Below, in pieces: positions 18,719 through 27,059 of a stretch of DNA of 64,000 bases (its first letter is position 1; each line of letters opens with the position of its first letter). The position numbers were made by a program, and so were the translations under genes. A model generated the notes under the pieces. It worked only from the letters and a program-made list of their open reading frames with translations, was not told the DNA's origin and did not search any database. The stretch is from Acinetobacter sp. WCHAc010034 (GTDB lineage Bacteria > Pseudomonadota > Gammaproteobacteria > Pseudomonadales > Moraxellaceae), in assembly GCF_001696615.3 (NCBI RefSeq), contig NZ_CP032279.1, positions 3,224,001 to 3,288,000 of the forward strand, read 5' to 3'.

Positions 18719-19264
18719 TCATTGGCTGGCTGAGCCTGAGTGATTGTCCGCAACCTTTACATAGTGCCGGGCGGAATACGGCAGAAATTCTTTTTCCTTA
18801 TCCGTCAGCGGGCGGACTTTCTGCACCGGGCTGCCGACATACAGATAGCCGCTTTCCAAGCGCTTGCGCGGCGGCACTAAAGACCCTGCGCCAATCATCA
18901 CATCATCTTCAATAACCACATCATCTAATACAATGCTGTTGATGCCGACTAAAACGCGGCTGCCAATGGTGCAGCCATGCAAAGTGACGTGATGGCCGAT
19001 GGTTACATCTTCGCCGATAATCAGCGGGGAGCCGTCCGGCTTGGCATCATTCTTATGGCTGACATGCAGCATGGCATGATCCTGCACATTGGAATTTTTG
19101 CCAATTTTAATTGAATTGACATCGCCGCGGATGACCGCAAAAGGCCAAACGGACACGTTTTCGGCCAGCGCGGTATCGCCAATCACCACGGCCATTTCAT
19201 CAACATAGCAAGTCGCATCAATTTTAGGATGATGGCCTAAATAAGGGCGGATATTCTTTTTCAT
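18719..19264 (-). CDS. Gamma-class carbonic anhydrase-like hexapeptide protein
   Basis: A left-handed beta-helix protein of 181 residues with repeated hexapeptides (for example IGEDVTIGHHVTLHGCTIG at about 83-101). The three metal-binding histidines of the gamma-carbonic anhydrase family are present around His67, His91/92 and His96. Relatives (YrdA, PaaY, CaiE) bind zinc and are trimeric; some have carbonic anhydrase or thioesterase activity, and many are untested. I chose the ATG at 19264 (MKKNIRPYLG), the family-typical N terminus; a GTG at 19276 is in frame just upstream. It is cytosolic with no operon partner. Confidence 0.85.
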   Translation of the reverse strand: MKKNIRPYLGHHPKIDATCYVDEMAVVIGDTALAENVSVWPFAVIRGDVNSIKIGKNSNVQDHAMLHVSHKNDAKPDGSPLIIGEDVTIGHHVTLHGCTIGSRVLVGINSIVLDDVVIEDDVMIGAGSLVPPRKRLESGYLYVGSPVQKVRPLTDKEKEFLPYSARHYVKVADNHSGSASQ

Positions 19265-19307
19265 GGCGGCGGTCACTGTTATAAAAATAGCTTCAGTATA
19301 AAATAAA

Positions 19308-19337
19308 AAAGCACCCGTGCCGGAACAAGGATGCTTT
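19308..19337 (-). terminator. Terminator after dacC
   Basis: On the minus strand AAAGCATCC (19337-19329) pairs with GGGTGCTTT (19316-19308), one wobble pair, followed by a T-rich tail. It lies about 35 bases beyond the dacC stop. Confidence 0.65.
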
Positions 19338-19373
19338 GACTTTAGTTCTAGAAAATTCTAGAAACTCAGGACA

Positions 19374-20522
19374 TTAGAATAAGTTTGCGAAGAACTGCTT
19401 GATATGGTCCAGCATTTTGGCAAAGAAGCCGGCTTCTTCAACCGGTTTTAAAGCAATCAGCGGCTTTTCAGCAATCACTTTGCCGTTTAAGGTCGCAACA
19501 TATTTGCCGACAACCTGGCCCTGCTTTAAAGGCGCAGTCAGTTTCGGCTGCACCACCAGCTGGGTTTTGATCGCGTTGGCTTCGCCCTTCGGCATGGTGG
19601 CGTTGAAATTTTCCGCCAGGCCAATCTGCACGTCTTTCTCTGTGCCGTACCAGACTTTGGCTTTTGCCAGCACTTGATTAGCCTGCTGCACTTTTACCGT
19701 TTCAAAGTTTGCATAGCCCCAGGCCAAAATGTCGCGGGTCTGCGATGCGCGCTCATTCATGCTTGGCGCGCCAAAAATCACAGAAATCAAGCGCAGTGGC
19801 CCGCGCTTGGCGGAAGTGGTCAGGCAGTAGCCGGCTTCATCGGTATGGCCGGTTTTCAAGCCGTCTACGCTCGGGTCAGTATAAAGAAGGGCGTTGCGGT
19901 TGCCTTGCTTAATGCCGTTAAACGTGAACTCTTTTTCAGAATAGATCGGATAGTACTTTGAGCTGTCATGAATGATGTGCTGCGCCAGTGTCGCCATATC
20001 CTTTGCTGTTGAATAATGGCCTTCGGCAGGCATGCCGGTCGCATTGGCGAACTGCGTGCTGTTCATGCCGATGCGTTTCGCTTCCTGATTCATCATGTGC
20101 ACAAAAGTGCCTTCATTGCCGGCAATATGCTCGGCCATAGCTTTAGACGCGTCGTTGCCTGACTGCACAATAATGCCGCGCAGCATTTCAAGCACGGTTG
20201 CAGTGCCGTTCAGCGGCACATACATGCAAGACTCTGTACTGCTGCCGCGGCACCAGGCAGACTCATTCATGCGCACTTTTTCATTTTCTGTCAGGTCACC
20301 GCTCAGCAGCTTTTGCTCAATGATGTAGCTGGTCATCATTTTTGTCATTGAAGCGGGCGCTAATTTTTCATTTTCATTTTTCGAAGCAAGGATTTGCCCG
20401 GTTTCATAGTCCATCAGCACATAAGATTTATTGTTCAATTCTGGGGGTGCAGATAAGACACTTGCCGCATACGTAAAGCCGGGTGCAAGAAGTAATGCGG
20501 CAAGGGCAGTGTTTCGGATCAT
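19374..20522 (-). CDS. dacC: D-alanyl-D-alanine carboxypeptidase, PBP5/6 type
   Basis: This low-molecular-mass penicillin-binding protein removes the terminal D-Ala from peptidoglycan pentapeptides. The 382-residue sequence has a signal peptide (about 1-19) and the three active-site boxes: SMTK at 58-61, SGN at 121-123 and KTG at 223-225. After the catalytic domain comes a beta-rich PBP5 C-terminal domain and an amphipathic final helix (FFAKMLDHIKQFFANLF) that anchors it to the outer face of the inner membrane. I chose the ATG at 20522, preceded by GGAA; a GTG-started frame reaches 20552 but spoils the signal peptide. The length agrees with PBP5/6 of Acinetobacter. Confidence 0.92.
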   Translation of the reverse strand: MIRNTALAALLLAPGFTYAASVLSAPPELNNKSYVLMDYETGQILASKNENEKLAPASMTKMMTSYIIEQKLLSGDLTENEKVRMNESAWCRGSSTESCMYVPLNGTATVLEMLRGIIVQSGNDASKAMAEHIAGNEGTFVHMMNQEAKRIGMNSTQFANATGMPAEGHYSTAKDMATLAQHIIHDSSKYYPIYSEKEFTFNGIKQGNRNALLYTDPSVDGLKTGHTDEAGYCLTTSAKRGPLRLISVIFGAPSMNERASQTRDILAWGYANFETVKVQQANQVLAKAKVWYGTEKDVQIGLAENFNATMPKGEANAIKTQLVVQPKLTAPLKQGQVVGKYVATLNGKVIAEKPLIALKPVEEAGFFAKMLDHIKQFFANLF

Positions 20523-20637
20523 TCTGTGGTTCCAATAACTTGATTTAAGCACAAAGAGCCTAGCATTCTAGGACAAAGACAGGCGGACTTCCACCGGTGA
20601 AAATGGCTTATTTAAAGAGTATTGTAACCAAGCGGAA

Positions 20638-21018
20638 TTAATTTGCGTATGTGGTGAGTTCTTGGCAAATTGCTTTGTTCTTCTCTGCGCCGGCTTTGGC
20701 TGCATCGGACTGCGCTTCCCCTAAAATTTTGCTGAAGCTTTTCTGTTTGCTGAGCTGCTGCAGCGCATTGACCGGGCTGCTTTCTTTAGGCAAATATTCC
20801 TTGGCCAGCTTTGCGTAGCCCTGCTGAAACTTCGCCTGGTCGCTGACTAAGCTTGGGCAAACTTCAGACAGCACATAGATGGCGGCCAATTCCTGATGGG
20901 TGACTTTCGGCGTCGGCGTCACTTCTATTTTTTCATCCGCAGCGTAGGCGGAACCGGCGGCGAATGCAAAGGCGGCGAGGGAGAAGGCAGCCAGGGATTT
21001 AAGCGCAGTAGTTTTCAT
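20638..21018 (-). CDS. Small periplasmic protein, paralogue A of a tandem pair
   Basis: The 126-residue product has a clear signal peptide (AFAFAAGSAYA, cleaved near residue 26). The mature part contains two cysteines, one in VLSEVCPSLV and one near the end in AICQELTTYAN, so a disulfide is likely. It looks like the small Moraxellaceae family I know as MCR_0457, whose function is unknown. The upstream neighbour on the same strand (21210-21584) shares the layout xSELCPxxV ... KxVCxxxxxYQ, so the two are paralogues. I chose ATG 21018 because it begins the signal peptide; the longer frame to 21135 covers a terminator. Confidence 0.72.
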   Translation of the reverse strand: MKTTALKSLAAFSLAAFAFAAGSAYAADEKIEVTPTPKVTHQELAAIYVLSEVCPSLVSDQAKFQQGYAKLAKEYLPKESSPVNALQQLSKQKSFSKILGEAQSDAAKAGAEKNKAICQELTTYAN

Positions 21019-21131
21019 GCAAAACAACCTTAATAATTCAATACAGATGAGCAATGAAGCTAGATTAAAGCGATTCTGCAGAATTAACAGTGCGGATTTG
21101 TATTGAAGCTGTTGAAAAACTGAAGAATTAT

Positions 21132-21175
21132 GCATAAAAAAAGGATCATGCCTGAAAACATTATCCTTTTTATGC
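21132..21175 (-). terminator. Terminator between the two small periplasmic genes
   Basis: GCATAAAAA..GGAT (21132-21146) and ATCCTTTTTATGC (21163-21175) are inverted copies with a 2-base bulge. Read on the minus strand the second stem arm ends in a T-rich run. It closes the upstream gene (21210-21584) and separates it from its paralogue. Confidence 0.65.
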
Positions 21176-21209
21176 AGCCGCCGGCCTGTTTCCTGATGCA
21201 GCTTGCGGA

Positions 21210-21584
21210 TTATGCCTGATAGCTCAGGACATCATCGCAGACTTCTTTCTGCTCGCTGCTTGAAGCTTCCTTGGCGGCTTCGCGCGCTTCATTCAGCAGC
21301 GATTTGTATTCGCTGTCGGACTGGATTTTTTCATAAGTCATCGACTTGTCTGAATAATCCGCCAGATAGCCTTGGATTAATGTATTGATGTTGCCGTCAA
21401 ATTTAGCGCTTTTGCCCACAGCCGCCGGGCATAATTCAGCCATCACCTGCGCGGAAGCAATGTCTTCCTTCACGATGGTGTTGGCTTCCGCCTGAGTCAG
21501 CCCCTCATTGGCCATGACTGCCTGAGAAAAAAAAGCCGCAAAACCTAAACCCAATACGCTGCGGAATGATATAGTTTTAATCAT
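21210..21584 (-). CDS. Small periplasmic protein, paralogue B of a tandem pair
   Basis: This 124-residue protein begins with a signal peptide (cleavage after AVMA, near residue 25). Its mature part has Cys in VMAELCPAAV and in KEVCDDVLSYQA at the C terminus, at the same relative positions as the neighbouring gene product. The middle is helical and acidic with few hydrophobic stretches, so it is probably soluble in the periplasm. No function is known to me. I chose the ATG at 21584 (MIKTISFRS), where the signal peptide starts, over 21599. It is transcribed away from surE, from a promoter in the 21600-21705 region. Confidence 0.7.
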   Translation of the reverse strand: MIKTISFRSVLGLGFAAFFSQAVMANEGLTQAEANTIVKEDIASAQVMAELCPAAVGKSAKFDGNINTLIQGYLADYSDKSMTYEKIQSDSEYKSLLNEAREAAKEASSSEQKEVCDDVLSYQA

Positions 21585-21705
21585 TTTGAAGTCACACATT
21601 TATGATGGATATTGGGCTCTAAATATATAGAATTCCTGATATATTTCAATAAAATGTTCTTGCCAGTCATTCTTTGACCTGTGTTTTATCCGCTATGGGG
21701 GTTCC

Positions 21706-22482
21706 GTGAATATTTTAATTGCCAATGATGACGGCGTTTTTGCTCCCGGCATTCAGGCGCTGGCGCAGGCTTTGCGCCCATTGGGCCGTGTGGTTGTGGT
21801 CGCGCCGGAAAGCGAACGCAGCGGTTTTTCCAGCGCTTTAACCTTAGACCGGCCGTTGCGCCCGGTGCAAATTGTCCCGGATATGTGGGCCGTCAACGGC
21901 ACGCCGGCGGACTGCGTGTATCTGTCCATGAACGGCTTGTTTGATTTTGAATTTGACCTAGTGGTCAGCGGCATCAACAGCGGCGCCAATTTGGGCGATG
22001 ACGTGCTGTATTCGGGCACGGTCGGCGCAGCCTTTGAAGGGCGCTTAATGAAGCAGCCGGCCATTGCGGTATCGCTGGCGGGGCCGAATGTGCGCGCCTA
22101 TGAAAGCCCTGAGCATTACGCCGCGGCTGCGCAGTGGGTGCATGGCTTCATCGCCAAGGGCCTGCCGGTTTTGCCTGCAAGGCATATTCTGAATATCAAT
22201 ATTCCAGATGTGCCTGCGCTGCAGGGCGAAAAAATCACCTATCAGGGCCGGCGCAGCCAGTCTAAGCCGATCACCAGCCATGTTGACCCGCGCGGCCGCC
22301 AGGTTTACTGGATTGGCCTGTCCGGCGAGGCGGTTGCAGAGCCGAAAAAAGGCGCAACAGCAATCGAATCGGACTTTTTTGCGGTGGCGAACGGCTTTGT
22401 CAGCATCACGCCGATTCAGATGGATGCAACAAATTACGGCATTTTGAACAACTTGCATGCGCAATTTTCTAAAAAGGCCTAA
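21706..22482 (+). CDS. surE: 5'/3'-nucleotidase SurE
   Basis: SurE is a metal-dependent nucleoside monophosphate phosphatase in the cytosol. The 258-residue sequence shows its signature N terminus NILIANDDG with the metal-binding Asp8-Asp9, a metal-binding Ser in [11 protein letters not shown] (about 38-48) and Asn in [10 protein letters not shown] (about 88-97). Translation begins at GTG 21706 behind GGGG. It is followed 110 bases later by the NlpD-like gene, the order known from E. coli (surE-pcm-nlpD-rpoS), though pcm and rpoS are absent here. Confidence 0.93.
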   Translation: MNILIANDDGVFAPGIQALAQALRPLGRVVVVAPESERSGFSSALTLDRPLRPVQIVPDMWAVNGTPADCVYLSMNGLFDFEFDLVVSGINSGANLGDDVLYSGTVGAAFEGRLMKQPAIAVSLAGPNVRAYESPEHYAAAAQWVHGFIAKGLPVLPARHILNINIPDVPALQGEKITYQGRRSQSKPITSHVDPRGRQVYWIGLSGEAVAEPKKGATAIESDFFAVANGFVSITPIQMDATNYGILNNLHAQFSKKA

Positions 22483-22592
22483 GTAGTGTTATAACTTTGT
22501 GAAAATGCAGGGAGTGCAGCTTTTTTGCGGGTATTTTTTGCTAATCTTAGCGTATTCACAGCATTTTACTATTTGTGTTAGAGAGGAAGATA

Positions 22593-23393
22593 ATGTCCCT
22601 GGTGTCACACTATCGCTTAATTGCAGCTCCGGCAGCTTTGTTTAAGACGCTTATTTTGTCTGCGGCTGCTGTTTCGACCGTTATTTTGAGTGGTTGTGCA
22701 TCCAAGCCGCAAATTAATAATGCGACACGCTATGCGGCAGCGCCGGACTTTTATACCGTGCGCTCCGGTGACACCCTGAGCGGCATTGCGGGACGCTACG
22801 GCTTAAGCTACATCAGCATTGCTGAAATGAATGATATTGCATCGCCTTACCGCATTTATGTGGGGCAATCCATCCGCCTGAAAAACTCAGGCTCGCGCCG
22901 CGCGGCTTCAACGCAGGCCATGGCGCAGAACACGCCAATTCAGCGCCAGACTGTTGCCTTGCCGCAGAATAATGCTGCTGTGGCTCCAGCAAGGACTGCG
23001 CCTGCAGTCAGCGCGCAAAGCTCATCGCTGCGCTGGGTCAAGCCATCGAATGGCCCGGTGATCAGCACATTCAATCTGGCGTCCAATGTTAAAGGCATCC
23101 GCTACGGCGGCAATGCGGGCGATCCGGTTCTGGCGGCCGCTGAAGGGCAGGTGGTGTATGCCGCTGACGGCCTGAAAGAGTACGGCAACCTGATTCTGCT
23201 GAAGCATATTAACGGCTACATTACCGCCTATGCGCATAACAGTAAAATGAATGTGAAAAGCGGGGAGAATGTTAAGGCGGGGCAGAAGATTGCTGAGATG
23301 GGCTCATCCGGCACAACCCGCACCATGCTTGAGTTTCAGGTGCGCTTAGACGGCAAGCCAGTCAATCCGGCGTCTGTTTTACCGAATAATTAA
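22593..23393 (+). CDS. nlpD: NlpD-like lipoprotein with LysM and degenerate M23 domain
   Basis: This 266-residue lipoprotein has a signal sequence with lipobox LSGC (Cys35). A LysM domain follows at about 53-98 (YTVRSGDTLSGIAGRYG) for peptidoglycan binding, then a Gln/Ala-rich linker, then a LytM/M23 domain from about 160. The zinc ligands of active M23 peptidases are missing: the usual HxxxD region reads RYGGNAGDP and the HxH motif reads LEFQV. It should therefore be an activator rather than an enzyme, as NlpD activates the amidase AmiC at the septum. The ATG at 22593 follows GAGAGGAAG. Confidence 0.88.
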   Translation: MSLVSHYRLIAAPAALFKTLILSAAAVSTVILSGCASKPQINNATRYAAAPDFYTVRSGDTLSGIAGRYGLSYISIAEMNDIASPYRIYVGQSIRLKNSGSRRAASTQAMAQNTPIQRQTVALPQNNAAVAPARTAPAVSAQSSSLRWVKPSNGPVISTFNLASNVKGIRYGGNAGDPVLAAAEGQVVYAADGLKEYGNLILLKHINGYITAYAHNSKMNVKSGENVKAGQKIAEMGSSGTTRTMLEFQVRLDGKPVNPASVLPNN

Positions 23394-23488
23394 ATATTGC
23401 TAATACAAATCTTTAATTTCACCGTATAATACAATGAGTTGCTTTTATCAGAGAATAAAGGCATCTCATAAGTTTTAGAGGGGAATTT

Positions 23489-24418
23489 ATGTTAGATCAA
23501 CTTCGGGCAATGGGTGTCTTTGCTTGTGTTGTGGAGAAAAACTCATTCAGCGGCGCGGCGCGGGAGTTGGGCATAACAACAAGCGCCGTAAGCCAGCAAA
23601 TTCGTTCTCTGGAACAGGATATGGAAGTGGTTCTGCTTCACCGTTCTACGCGGAAGCTGAGTTTAACTGAAGCTGGACAGGCTTTTTTCCACAGCTGTCA
23701 AGAGATGCTTTCCGCCGCCGAGCGCGGCAAAATCCGCATTAATGAACTGCGCGATGACTTAATCGGCGAGCTGCGCATTGCATCAACGCCAGAGCTGTGC
23801 GCGAATCATGTCATTCCGGCTTTATCGCACTGGATGTCAGCGCACCGCGGGCTTTCGGTGCATTTGGAAGCGGACAATCAGTATATTGACTTGATTGATG
23901 GGCGCATTGACATCGCCTTGCGCATGAGTCCTAAAATTGACGATCAGCAGCTTCATGCCGTACCGCTGGCGCATGTGGAGCAGGTATTGGTCGCGGCGCC
24001 AAGCTTTATTAATCAGTCGCCGCTAATTTCGCGTCCTGAAGATCTGGTCAAGCATGATCTTTTGGCTATGAATATTATGAAAAACCATCATCATCTGGCG
24101 TTTCAGCATGGGGTGAGCGGTGAAAATATTCATATAGAAATGGATTCAAGATTTTCGACTAATAATATTTTAGTTGCAAAATCCATGTGCCTGCAGGGCC
24201 ACGGCATTGCGCGGATTTTATATTTGGATATTCAAAAGGATTTAGTCAGCGGTTCGCTGGTTGAGGTTCTGCCGGAATGGAAATTGCCGGCATTTACGCT
24301 GTATGCGGTTATGTCAAAGCGCGAGCAGCAGCCGACAAAAATTCACCGCTGCCTGGATGCTTTAAAGCAGTATTTCAGCCAGCTGCCCGGCGGCCGGATC
24401 TATCAGGAAGCGTCTTGA
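23489..24418 (+). CDS. LysR-type transcriptional regulator (CrgA/AaeR-like)
   Basis: This 309-residue protein has an N-terminal winged helix-turn-helix (FSGAARELGITTSAVSQQIRSLE, about 20-42) and a type 2 periplasmic-binding-like effector domain. The pattern VLLHRSTRKLSLTEAGQ followed by DGRIDIALRMS (about 140-150) places it in the group with AaeR, DsdC-unlike, CrgA-like regulators. Targets are not evident, because the nearest genes (nlpD upstream, a membrane protein on the other strand downstream) do not suggest a pathway. It has a GAGGGG ribosome-binding site before ATG 23489 and its own terminator. Confidence 0.8.
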   Translation: MLDQLRAMGVFACVVEKNSFSGAARELGITTSAVSQQIRSLEQDMEVVLLHRSTRKLSLTEAGQAFFHSCQEMLSAAERGKIRINELRDDLIGELRIASTPELCANHVIPALSHWMSAHRGLSVHLEADNQYIDLIDGRIDIALRMSPKIDDQQLHAVPLAHVEQVLVAAPSFINQSPLISRPEDLVKHDLLAMNIMKNHHHLAFQHGVSGENIHIEMDSRFSTNNILVAKSMCLQGHGIARILYLDIQKDLVSGSLVEVLPEWKLPAFTLYAVMSKREQQPTKIHRCLDALKQYFSQLPGGRIYQEAS

Positions 24419-24438
24419 TTTCAGGCTTAGGTTGCAAA

Positions 24439-24479
24439 AGAACAGGCCAGTTAAGTAATTTACTGGCTTGTTCTTTTTT
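24439..24479 (+). terminator. Terminator after the LysR gene
   Basis: AGAACAGGCCAGT (24439-24451) pairs with ACTGGCTTGTTCT (24462-24474), one mismatch, followed by TTTTTT. It is a strong intrinsic terminator. Confidence 0.85.
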
Positions 24480-24602
24480 CAATTCATCCGGCTGCTTTTA
24501 TCCGGCGGGGCGAGCTTCTTTTTGCGCCGGCCCTTGAGCGCATAAATACGCCTGCTGAATATTCAGCACATAGGCCAGTTTTATCTGCAAGCGCGCCGTA
24601 TT

Positions 24603-25202
24603 TCATTTAAAGCCGTGAACATATTTAGGCAGGGCGCAAGCGGTAATTAAGCCTACAATAAGCAGGCTGAAATATATAAATAAAATGGTGAACGCGCTGA
24701 TGCAGAAATTCAATTCTTTGCAGGCGCCCAATAGCAGGGGGATTCCCCAGGATAAAATAGAAATAACTGAGCTGCATAATAAAACCCGGCGCTGATTTAC
24801 GCTCAGTGCTTTAAACAGATAGCCATTAATGCTGCCTTGCATGAGGGGCAGAATCCGGCGGTGAATCCACCAGCCATTCACACTGAGGATGACAACAATA
24901 AATAATTTCGCCCATACTTTCTGATTGAAAAGGCTGTGATAGTCTGCAAGATAATAATAGATAAGATAGGCGATTCCAGACAGCCATAATAAGCATAGGC
25001 CCCAGAAAACCACTTGACTGCTGTGCTTGAATATTTCGTAGAACTCTGCGCTGATTTTCTGCTTGATTAAAAACCTGATGGCCAGCATGTCCAGCAAAAC
25101 TGCGCCGCCCAGCCCCAGCGCTAAACCGGCCAAGTGGAAAACTTTGATTATAGTCTTGGGCTGGATTTTAAGAATATCAACAATATCAATGAGAATAAGC
25201 AT
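24603..25202 (-). CDS. Hydrophobic inner-membrane protein at the end of the flavin cluster
   Basis: The 199-residue product has about five to six predicted membrane helices: 20-40 (FHLAGLALGLGGAVLLDML), 65-88, 98-113, 143-160 and 167-190. Conserved-looking residues in the helices include His23 and several Trp/Tyr; this could be a quinone- or heme-related membrane subunit, but I do not recognise the family. It lies 28 bases downstream of the small cytochrome-like gene on the same strand, so it is probably the last gene of the ApbE cluster. A non-canonical position in that operon is also possible, as no motif ties it to redox chemistry. Confidence 0.55.
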   Translation of the reverse strand: MLILIDIVDILKIQPKTIIKVFHLAGLALGLGGAVLLDMLAIRFLIKQKISAEFYEIFKHSSQVVFWGLCLLWLSGIAYLIYYYLADYHSLFNQKVWAKLFIVVILSVNGWWIHRRILPLMQGSINGYLFKALSVNQRRVLLCSSVISILSWGIPLLLGACKELNFCISAFTILFIYFSLLIVGLITACALPKYVHGFK

Positions 25203-25230
25203 GATGGCTGCAGCCGGTAGAAGTGGAATA

Positions 25231-25683
25231 TTATAAATCGCGGTGTTTGCTTTTCTTTTTAGGCGTTCTTTTCCTCAGAAAATAGCCAATAAAAATATGC
25301 GCGGGGAGCAGCAGCAAGCAGAGCAGGCCAATCCAGATGTGCAGCCATTTCATATTTTCATGCCAGTCCTCCGGGCTGTAATATAATCCTGTTCCTGAAA
25401 ATATCAGCACCAGCATGCAGGAAAGCATCATTAAGCCGCTTGCGACATTGCGCTTCCGGTGCAGCGAAAGCCGGACATGCACAGACAGCAGTGATCCGAC
25501 AAGAAGCAGCATCACCGCAGCCGAGAGGCCGTGCAGCTTCAATGTGTTGACGGTCCATTCGGTTGGTTCCTGCATTTGCCAGTCCTGCGCATAGGCAAAA
25601 GAAGCGCCTGTGATGCCCACAATAGACCAGACTGCATAAAGCCCCCAGCGGTGCGGTTTAGAGAGGCGGATGGAAAAATTCAC
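25231..25683 (-). CDS. Small b-type cytochrome-like four-helix membrane protein
   Basis: This 150-residue protein has four membrane helices, near residues 11-31, 48-70, 77-100 and 112-134. Histidines occur in or next to helices 2 and 4 (LKLHGLSAAV, LLSVHVRLSL, WLHIWIGL, LLPAHIFIGYFL), the pattern of a four-helix bundle that binds two hemes across the membrane. Such subunits pass electrons from quinol to periplasmic flavoproteins. I chose the GTG at 25683, preceded by AAAGGA; frames starting further upstream run into apbE. It is 14 bases downstream of apbE, which supports cotranscription and a shared role. Exact family membership (DUF4405-like or similar) is not certain. Confidence 0.6.
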   Translation of the reverse strand: MNFSIRLSKPHRWGLYAVWSIVGITGASFAYAQDWQMQEPTEWTVNTLKLHGLSAAVMLLLVGSLLSVHVRLSLHRKRNVASGLMMLSCMLVLIFSGTGLYYSPEDWHENMKWLHIWIGLLCLLLLPAHIFIGYFLRKRTPKKKSKHRDL

Positions 25684-25697
25684 GATATGGATATCCT

Positions 25698-26531
25698 TTA
25701 TTGCAGAATAAAAGCCGCGGCAGAGAACTGCTTTAAACAGGGATGATTCGGATTGGCGCTGACCGCAACTACTTTGGTTAAAGCATCTGCAGCCCATGCG
25801 GAAGGGGCGATAACGCTGAAACTGTGGGGCCTTAATATCGGCTGGCGGGTGGCTGGGTCAACCAAGGCGCTGACGCGCTTGGCTTGATGCTGCTGCTGGG
25901 AATAATAAATGGATGAGGTGGCAAGCGCGCCTTGAGACAGTTCTCCCATGCTTTGCAGCTGCTGCGGATTTTTCGGATCCCTCAGCAGGATCTGTTCCGG
26001 CGCGGCGCCTAAGACGCGCAGATCTCCGCCGGCATTGATGACTGCTGAACCGATGCCGTGCTGCCTTAAGCACTGCACAGCGGCATCAACAGCAAAACCT
26101 TTGGCGATGCCGCCTAAATCAATGGCAATCGGATTGCGGTAATAAACGCGGCCATCCGGCAGCAATTCCAGCTGGGCTTGCGACACATTCAAATGCTCAG
26201 GGTGAAAATCATGCTTGGGAAGCAATTGCCAGTGCATTAAAGCGTCCGCGACAGTGCAGTCAAACAGGCCCTGCGAAGCGTAATGAACGCGCTGCGCCCG
26301 GTTTAAAACAGCATAGGTCCAAGGGTGAACTTTCACCGGCCTGAGATGCGCTTCGCGGTTGAGCAGGCTGAGTTCACTCGAATGATCATGAAAACTCATT
26401 AAATTCTGAATGGCCTCGATGCAGCCAAAAGCCGCATCAATGGCCTGGTGCGCTTGGCGCTGAGATAAAACGCTGTTCAGCTTTATCTCAACGACTGTGC
26501 CTAATAATGGGCGGGCCCTGACTATTTTAAT
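25698..26531 (-). CDS. apbE: FAD:protein FMN transferase ApbE, without an ordinary start codon
   Basis: ApbE transfers FMN from FAD onto a Thr of target proteins outside the cytosol. Family features are clear: RARPLLGTVVEIKL at the N terminus, AIDLGGIAKGFAVD in the middle (GxxKG type) and INAGGDLRVLG after it. The conserved N terminus is encoded upstream of the first ATG in frame (26399). The frame is open back to a TAA near 26618, but contains no ATG, GTG or TTG before 26399. I placed the start at ATT 26531, which overlaps the end of the FMN-binding gene by 10 bases; ATA 26525 or a -1 frameshift from that gene are alternatives. If ATG 26399 is used, about 44 residues of the flavin-binding fold are lost. 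No signal peptide is visible. Confidence 0.7.
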   Translation of the reverse strand: MKIVRARPLLGTVVEIKLNSVLSQRQAHQAIDAAFGCIEAIQNLMSFHDHSSELSLLNREAHLRPVKVHPWTYAVLNRAQRVHYASQGLFDCTVADALMHWQLLPKHDFHPEHLNVSQAQLELLPDGRVYYRNPIAIDLGGIAKGFAVDAAVQCLRQHGIGSAVINAGGDLRVLGAAPEQILLRDPKNPQQLQSMGELSQGALATSSIYYSQQQHQAKRVSALVDPATRQPILRPHSFSVIAPSAWAADALTKVVAVSANPNHPCLKQFSAAAFILQ

Positions 26532-27046
26532 GACTTCAATACCAAATCGTGCAGCTGCAGAATCCTTTTGACGCCATCCGTGATGTGCTTGGAGGAAAGC
26601 GTGGCGCCGCTGATATTTTTAATATCCTGATTCAAGGCAACCGGCGAGTTGAGCGTCTTGCCGCTGAACTGCTGGCGCCAGGCAGCATCGCGCACTTGGG
26701 CGCCGTACGATTCATTGTATTCCAGAATCTCAACCTGCTTGACCGCGCCTTTTGCGGTTAAAGCGACGGCATAGGTAATCATTTCATGCTTGCCTAAAAC
26801 CTTGTCAATTACCAGCCAGCCGCCGTCACTGCTTCGGTAAACCTGATCGGTTTTCAGCGGATAAAAGATTCCGGAAGACTTCTTTAAGCTTTTGATTTGA
26901 TCCGGCGTTAAGCGGAGCTCTACTTTTTTTAACGCCATCTGCGGAAACATCAGCGTTTTGGCTTGATCAACCGTAAGATAGCTGGCCGCTTGGCATACGA
27001 TGGGCGCAGCGCACAACAAGGCGCTGGCATAAGGCATCCATTTCAT
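26522..27046 (-). CDS. Periplasmic FMN-binding protein, probable ApbE target
   Basis: This 174-residue protein has a signal peptide (cleaved near residue 20, VCQAA) and an FMN_bind domain like those of NqrC and RnfG. The flavinylation motif SGATLSS is at 146-152, so Thr149 should carry covalently bound FMN. The gene is directly followed by apbE, the enzyme that makes that bond. It should act as a soluble or loosely held periplasmic electron carrier. The product is single-domain and shows no heme motif (CxxCH) and no iron-sulfur cysteines. It starts 13 bases after the outer-membrane gene, so the two are likely cotranscribed. Confidence 0.85.
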   Translation of the reverse strand: MKWMPYASALLCAAPIVCQAASYLTVDQAKTLMFPQMALKKVELRLTPDQIKSLKKSSGIFYPLKTDQVYRSSDGGWLVIDKVLGKHEMITYAVALTAKGAVKQVEILEYNESYGAQVRDAAWRQQFSGKTLNSPVALNQDIKNISGATLSSKHITDGVKRILQLHDLVLKSLK

Positions 27047-27059
27047 TGGTTCATCCTGA

